Shown: one piece after another, positions 57,760-64,000 of the stretch | Layout of the letters: each line of letters starts with the position of its first letter | How positions within the stretch are numbered: the stretch's first letter is position 1 | Assembly: GCF_003255815.1 (NCBI RefSeq) | Contig: NC_037671.1 | Location: 158,579,309-158,643,308, forward strand | Length of the DNA stretch: 64,000 bases | Reading direction: 5' to 3' | From: Theropithecus gelada | Lineage: Eukaryota; Chordata; Mammalia; Primates; Cercopithecidae | Program-made: the position numbers and the translations under genes | Notes under the pieces: model-generated | What the model was told of the DNA's origin: nothing | The model's input: the letters and a program-made list of their open reading frames with translations, nothing else | Databases searched by the model: none

Positions 57760-58380
57760 TCCCTTACTGTTTTTTAATCACTATAGCATCTATATTTCCT
57801 TTTGTATTTCTGTAGTAATTATTTTTACCTGCTCTTTTTCTCAGTTAAACAGATACTCATAATTTTTATTATTTCAGAGAACTAACTTTTGACCCTATTA
57901 ATTTTCCCTATTTATAACTGTTTTATTTTATTAATTTACACTCCAATAGTTAATATTCTTTCTCTTTAAATTGTCTGAACTTATTTTAACTTCTCGTTGA
58001 TGATAATTAATTTCAGCCTTCCTTTTTTACTGACATATATGCATGTAAGACTAAATTTTCTTTGAAGCACTGCTTGAGCTGGATCACAAAAGTTAACCAA
58101 TAGCATATTTAATTAGATTCAGTTTAAAATATTCCCAAACTTCTGTTATAATTTCCTTATTGATCTATGTATTACTTAAAGGGAAATTTTTAAATTTTGA
58201 AATATATACAAATTTTCATATTATATTTGTGTTATTGGGTTATAACTTTATTGGGTTGTGTTCAGGGGACATGTTTGTATGGTTTCAATACGTTTATATT
58301 TCTTGAGATTGGCTTCATGACCCAGTGTTTTTGCATATGTTCTATGTGTGCTCCAAAAATGTTGAGTGGATTATTTCCAA

Positions 58381-58422
58381 ATGTGTGTGTGTGTGTGTGT
58401 GAGTGTGAGTGTATGTGTGCGT
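58381..58422 (+). repeat. (GT)n-rich microsatellite
   Basis: Ten GT units followed by GTGAGTGTGAGTGTATGTGTGCG. Imperfect and potentially Z-DNA forming. Confidence 0.93.
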
Positions 58423-59160
58423 CGTTGAAATTTTCCTTTGCGCTATGTTAATCTTTCATTTATTGATTTGTTTTAAATGCTTGTTTAACCGAGCTCCAAG
58501 AGAGGTTAGTAAACATCTCCATTAGTATTATAGGTTGTAATTTTCTCATTTTGGCTTTATACATTTTGAGGCTATGTTGATAGGTACATACAAATGTAAA
58601 ATTGTTAAATGTTGTTGGTGAACTGATCTTTTACCACTATGAAGTGACTTTCATTATTTTTGGTAATGTCTTCCCTTTTAAAAACTATCTTTTCTAGGTA
58701 CATTAACGTTCTTTTGGTTAGTATTTGCATGTCATATTGTTTACATTTGCTTCAATCTTTTTATGTCTTCATATGTTAGATGTGTCTCTTTTTTATATTA
58801 TTTTATTTTATTTTTCCATAAGTTATTAGGGTGCAGGTGGTATTTGGTTACATGAGTAAGTTATTTAGTGGTGATCTGTGAGATTTTGGTGCATCCATCA
58901 CCCAAGCAGTATACACTGCACCATATTTATTGTCTTTTATCCCTCACCCCCTCCCACTCTTCCCCCCAAGTCCCCAAAGTCCCTGTATCATTATTTTGCC
59001 TTTGCATCCTCATAACTTAGCTCCCACATATCAGTGATAACATACGATGTTTGGTTTTCCATCCCTGAGTTACTTCACTTAAAATAATAGTCTCCAGTCT
59101 CATCCAGGTCACTGAGAATGCTGTTAGTTCATTCCTTTTTATGGCTAAGTAGTATTCCAT

Positions 59161-59230
59161 CATATATATATATATGCATGTGTATATATGTATATGTACA
59201 TATGTATATATATACACATGCATGTGCACG
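59161..59230. repeat. Alternating purine-pyrimidine palindromic tract
   Basis: 70 bp of almost strictly alternating TA/TG/CA/CG dinucleotides. The core gcatgtgtatatatgtatat...gtac...atatgtatatatatacacatgc is an imperfect palindrome centred near 59197. It stands where the L1 3' sequence normally continues ('tccatcatatata' before, 'cgtatcttttt' after), so a short L1 (AT) seed has expanded. Confidence 0.88.
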
Positions 59231-60468
59231 TATCTTTTTTGAATAATGACTTCTTTTCCTCTGGGTACACCCAGTAGTGGGATTGCTGGATCAAATGGTA
59301 GTTCTACGTTTAGTTCTTTAAGGCATCTCCACACTGTTTTCAATAGCGGCTGTACTAGTTTACATTCCTACCAGCAGTGAGAAGTGTTCCCTGATCACTG
59401 CATCCACACCAGCATCTACCTTTTTTTGATTTTTTGATTATGGCCATTCTTGCAGGAGTAAGGTGGTATTACATTGTGGTTTTTATTTGCATTTCCCTGA
59501 TCATTAGTGATGTTGAGCATTTTTTCATATGTTTGTTGGTCATTTGTATATCTTCTTTTGAGAATTGTCTATTCATGTCCTTAGCCCACTTTTTGATGAG
59601 ATTGTTTTTTCTTACTGATTGGTTTGAGTTCATTGTAGATTCTGGATATTAGTCCTTTGCCAGATGTATATGTTGTGAAGATTTTCTCCCACTCTGGCTA
59701 ATCTGTTTACTCTGCTGACTGTTCCTTTTGCTGTGGAAAGCTCTTTAATAAGGTCCCGGGTATTTATCTTTGTTTTTATTGCATTTGCTTTTGTGTTCTT
59801 GGTCATGAAATCTTTGCCTAAGCCAATGTCTAGAAGGGTTTTTCCAATGTTATCTTCTAGAATTTTTATAGTTTCAGGTCTTAGGTTTAAATCCTTAATC
59901 CATCTTGAGTTGATTTTTGTATAGGTGAGTGATGAGGATACAGTTTCATTCTCCTACATGCGGCTAGCCAATTATCCCAGCACCATTTGTTGAAAAGGGT
60001 GTCCTTTCCCCACTTCATGTTTTTGTTTGCTTTGTGAAGATCATTGGCTGTAAGTACTGGGGTTTATTTCTGGGTTCTCTATTCTGTTCCACTGGCCTAT
60101 GTGCCTATTTTTATACCAGTACCACACTGTTTTGGTGACTATGGCCTTAATAGTATAGTTTGAAATCAGGTAGTGTGATGCCTCCAGATTTGTTCTTTGT
60201 GCTTAGTCTTGCTTTGGCTATGAGGGCTCTTTGAGTCCACATGAATTTTAGAATTGTTTTTTCTAACTCTGTGAAGAATGATGGTGGTATTTTGATGGGG
60301 ATTGCATTGAATCTGTAGATTGCTTTTGGCAGTATAGTCATGTTCACACTATTGATTCTACCCCTGGGATGTGTTTCCATTTGTTTGCGTCATCTATGAT
60401 TTCTTTCAGCAGTGTTTTGTAGTTTTCCTTGTAGAGATCTTTTGACTCCTTTGTTTGGTATATTCCTA

Positions 60469-60497
60469 AGTATTTTATTTATTTATTTATTTATTGT
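60469..60497. repeat. (TTTA)n microsatellite within L1
   Basis: About six TTTA units interrupt the RT region of ORF2. It is an expansion inside coding-derived L1 sequence and contributes one of the frame breaks. Confidence 0.9.
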
Positions 60498-62878
60498 AGC
60501 TATTGTAAAGAGGGTTGAGTTCTTGATTTGATTCTCTGCTTGGTCGCTATTGGTGTACAGAAAAGCAACTGATTTGGGTACATTATTCTTCTATCTGGAA
60601 ACTTTGTTGAATTCTTTTATCAGTTCTAGGAACTTTGTGGAGGAGTCTTTAGGGTTTTCAATGTACATGATCATATCGTCAGCAAACAGGGACAGTTTGA
60701 CTTCCTCTTTACCGATTTGGATGCCCTTTATTTCTTTCTCTTGCCTGATTGCTCTGGCTAGGACTTCCAGTACTATGTTGAAGAGGAGTGGTGAGAGGGG
60801 GCATCCTCCTCTTGTTCCTGTTCTCAGAGGGAATGCTTTCAACTTTTGCTCATTCAGTATTATATTGGCTGTGGGTTTGTCATAGATAGCTTTTATTACA
60901 TTAAGGTATGTCTCTTGTATGCCGATTTTGCTGAGGTTTTAATCATAAAGTGATACTGGATTTTGTCAAATGCTTTTTCTGCATCTATTGAGATGATCAT
61001 GTGATTTTTGTTTTTAATTCTGTTTATGTGGTGTATCGCATTTATTGACTTGCATGTGTTAAACCATCCCTGCATCCTTGGTATGAAACCCACTTGATCA
61101 GGGTGGATTATCATTTTGATATATTGTTGGATTCTGTTAGCTAGTATTTTGTTAAGGATTTTAGCATCTATGTTCATCAAGGATATTGGTCTGTAATTTT
61201 CTTTTATGGTTGTGTCCTTTCCTGGTTTTGGTATTAGGATGATGCTGGCTTCATAGAATGAATTAGGGAGTGTTCTTTCTTTCTGTATCTTGTGGAATAG
61301 TGTCAAAAAGATTGATACCAATCCTTCTTTGAAGGTCTGGTAGAATTCTGCCGTAAGTCCATCTGGTCCTGGACTTTTTTTTTTGTTGGTAATTTTTAAA
61401 TTACCATTTCAATCTCGCTGCTTGTTATTGGTCTATTCAAGGCATCTAATTCTTCCTGAGTTAGGGTAGGAGGGTTGTATTTTTCCAGGAATTTATCCAT
61501 CTCTTCTAGGTTTTCTAGTTTGTGTGTGCAAAGGTAATCATAGTAGCCTTGGATGATCGTGTGTATTTCAGTGGTGTCAGTTGTAATATCTCCTGTTTCA
61601 TTTCTTAGTGAGGTTATTTGGATTTTCTCTCTTCTTTTCTTCGTTAATCTTGTTAATGATCTATCAATTTTATTTATCTTTTCAAAGAACCAGCTTTTTG
61701 TTTCATTTATCGTTTGTATTTTTTTGTTTCAATTTCATTTAGCTCTGCTCTGCTCTTGGTTATTTCTTTTCTTCTGCTGGGTTTGGGTTTGGTTTGTTCT
61801 TGTTTCTCTAGTTCCTTGATGTGTGACCTGAGATTGTCTGTTTGTGTTCTTTCAGACTTTTTGATATAGGCATGTAGGGCTATGAACTTTCTGCTTAGCA
61901 CTGCCTTAACTGTATCCCAGAGGTTTTCATAGGTTGTGTCATTATTGTCATTCAGTTAGAAGAATTTTTTAATTTCCATCTTGATTTTGTCTTTGACCCA
62001 ATGTTCATTCAGGAGCATGTTATTTAATTTCCATGTATTTGCGTGGTTTTGAAGGTTCCTTTTGGAGTTGATTTCCAGTTTTATTCCACTGTGGTCTGAG
62101 AGAGTGCTTGATATAATTTCAATTTTCTTAAATTTATTGAGGCTCATTTTATAGCCTATCATTTGGTCTATCTTGGAGAAAGTTCCATGTGCTGTTGAAT
62201 AGAACGTATATTCTGCGGTTGTTGGATGAAATGTTCTGTATATATCTGTTAAGTCCATTTGTTCCAAGGTATAGTTTAAACCCATTGTTCATTTGTTGAC
62301 TTTCTGTCTTGATGACCTGTCTAGTGCTGTCAGTGGAGTAGTGAATTCCCGGAATATTACTGTGTTACTATCTCATTTCTGAGGTCTATTAGTAATTGTT
62401 TTATAAATTTGGGAGCTCCAGTGTTAGGTGCATATATGTTTAGGATTGTGATATTTTCCTGTTGGCCAAGGCTTTTTTTACCATTATATAATGTTCCTCT
62501 TTGTCTCTTTTAATTGCTGTTGCTTTAAAGTTTGTTTTGTCTGATATAAGAATAGCTACCCCTGCTCACTTTTGGTGTCCATTTGCATGAAATGCCTTTT
62601 TCCACTCCTTTACTTTAAGTTTATGTGAGTCCTTATCTGTTAGGTGAGTCTCCTGAAGGCAACAGAGAGTTGGTTGGTGAGTTCTTATCCATTCTGCAGT
62701 TCTATATATTTTAAGTGGAGCATTTAGGCCATTTATATTCATTGTTAGTATTGAAATGTGAGGTACCATTGCACTCATCATGCTCTTCATCGTCTGTGTA
62801 CTTTGAGGGTTTTTTTTGGTGGTTGTTTTTTGTTTTTGCTTTTTAAATTGTATTTTTGTTTTATAGGTCCGGTGCAAT

Positions 62879-63889
62879 CTATGCTTTAAAGAGGTTCTGT
62901 TTTGATGTGCTTGCAGGATTTGTTTCAAGATTTAGAGCTCCATTTAGCAGTTCTTGTAGTGGTGGCTTGGTAATGGTGAATTCTCTCAGCATTTGTTTAT
63001 CTGAAAACAACTATCTTTCCTTCATATATGATGCATAGTTTTGCTGGATACAAAATTCTTGACTGATAATTGTTTTGTTTGAGTAGGCTGAAGAGAGGGC
63101 CCCAATCCCTTCCAGCTTATAGGGTTTCTGCTGAGAAATCTGCTGTTAATCTGATAGGTTTCCTTTCTACGTTACCAGATGCTTCTGTCTCACAATTCCT
63201 AAGATTCTTTCCTTCATCTTTGGATAGCCTGATGACAATGTGCCTAGGCAAAGATCTTTTTGGTGATGAATTTCCCAGGTGTTCTTTGTGTTTCTTGTAT
63301 TTGCATGTCTAGGTCTCTAGCAAGGCTGGGGAAGTTTTTCTCAATTATGCCCCCAAATATGTTTTCCAAGCTTTCAGAATTGTCTTCTTCCTCAGGAACA
63401 CTGATTATTCTTAGGTTCAGTCGTTTAATATAATCCCAGACTTCTTGGAGGTTTGGTTCATATTTTCTTGTTTTTTTAATTTGTCTTTGTTCGATTGGCT
63501 TAATTCAAAGACCTTATCTTCAAGCTCTGAATTTCTTTCTTCTACTTGTTCAATTCTATTGCTGAGACCTTCTAGAGCATTTCACATTTCTAAAAGTGTG
63601 TCCAAAGTTTGTGCAATGTTAGATTTTTTTTTCTTTAAGCTATCTATTTCCTTGAATATTTCTCCCCTCACATCTTGTATCATATTTTTATTTCCTTGCA
63701 TTGGACTTCGCCTTTCTCTGGTCCCTCCCTGATTAGCTTAATAACTAACCTCCTGAATTCTTTTTCAGGTAAATCAGGGATTTCTTCTTGGTTTGGATCC
63801 ATTGCTGGTGAACTAGTGTGATTTATGGGGGGTGTTGACAAGCCTTGTTTTGTCATATTACCAGGGTTGGTTTTCTGGTTCCTTCTCAT
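62879..63889 (-). pseudogene. L1 ORF1, broken
   Basis: The start at 63889 (MRRNQKTNPGNM) with DPNQEEIPDLPEKEFRRLVIKLIREGPEKGE in a 69-codon opening frame marks the older primate ORF1 type, unlike ORF1 at 29261. The canonical stop falls at about 62879-62881. Several stops and frameshifts lie in the coiled-coil region (63440-63680). Confidence 0.82.
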
Positions 63890-64000
63890 CTGGCAGGCTC
63901 TGTCAGAGGGAAGGTCTAGAGCTGAAGGCTGTTGTTCAGATTTTTTTGTCCCACTGGGTGTTCCCTTGATGTAGTACTCTCCCCCATTCCTGTGGATGTG
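63890..64000 (-). other. L1 5'UTR beginning, truncated by the window edge
   Basis: Non-coding sequence upstream of ORF1 ('ctctgtcagagggaaggtctagagctgaaggctg' in plus orientation). The element's 5' end lies outside the window. Confidence 0.65.

Larger units (their letters stand above)
59017..62790 (-). pseudogene. L1 ORF2, broken
   Basis: The endonuclease start lies near 62790 or 62769 (MVPHISILTMNINGLNAPLK), with CLQETHL. The endonuclease C-terminal part is at 61956-62285. RT pieces lie at 60896-61321 ([21 protein letters not shown]) and 60591-60842, where the catalytic [10 protein letters not shown] box is intact. The C-terminus lies at 60147-60380 and 59017-59343. At least five frame breaks separate these blocks, so it is inactive despite the conserved RT box. 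Confidence 0.88.
58793..64000 (-). mobile_element. L1 (L1PB/L1MA-like), antisense, runs past the window end
   Basis: The 3'UTR landmarks in antisense ('ccataagttattagggtgcaggtgg', 'catgagtaagttatttagtggtgatctgtg', 'cccaagcagtatacactgcacc') differ from the L1PA type at 24115. They are those of older primate L1PB/L1MA elements. ORF2 and ORF1 follow in order, and the 5'UTR begins at about 63890 and continues beyond 64000. It is at least 5.2 kb long, with no internal Alu. Confidence 0.85.

Overview
The window is vertebrate, primate nuclear DNA. It is packed with Alu, L1, MIR/L2, MaLR and ERV9/LTR12 repeats and has no bacterial-type gene layout. Three Alu copies (6030-6345, 30221-30530, 56108-56400) carry a diagnostic combination: ggctcaagcctgtaatc, actagccgggcgaggtggcg and gagatccggccactg, read in Alu sense with small variations. 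I know this combination from Old World monkey-specific AluY subfamilies (AluYRa type). A cercopithecoid monkey (macaque, baboon or relative) is therefore more likely than human. This is recognition by eye, not a database match.

Layout. 1-5400 is the least repetitive, most GC-rich part. It holds a possible terminal exon with a 3'UTR and AATAAA (515-1060), a GC-rich block with a palindromic CRE core (about 1590-1930) and a CpG-rich block (about 4440-5150). Only MIR/MER5 fragments and a (TC)n tract interrupt it. 5400-15200 is Alu, MIR, L2 and LTR mosaic, with a TIR-bearing DNA transposon nested inside a MIR. 15213-23086 is an ERV9-type (LTR12) provirus with decayed gag, pro and pol, a rump of env, a 5' LTR missing its promoter, and a full-length 3' LTR. 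24115-30621 is a full-length minus-strand L1 of primate type with a perfect 14-bp target-site duplication, a 31-bp 3' transduction and an Old World monkey Alu inside its 5'UTR. 34570-41200 is an old plus-strand L1 that has collected at least six later insertions. 41200-51300 is MIR/L2/Tigger/Alu mosaic with some unique DNA. 51600-58790 is old minus-strand L1 with Alus and a MaLR LTR. 58793-64000 is a second, older-type minus-strand L1 that runs off the window end.

No intact host protein-coding gene can be shown. Open frames elsewhere are Alu antisense frames, broken L1 ORF1/ORF2 or broken retroviral frames. The only credible host-gene trace is the putative last exon at 515-1060. No new functional system was found. 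The points most worth checking are structural: the L1 3' transduction, a MIR segment copied into an L1 about 600 bp away, the promoter-deleted 5' LTR opposite a complete 3' LTR, a perfect 28-bp tandem duplication, and the unannotated CpG-rich block.
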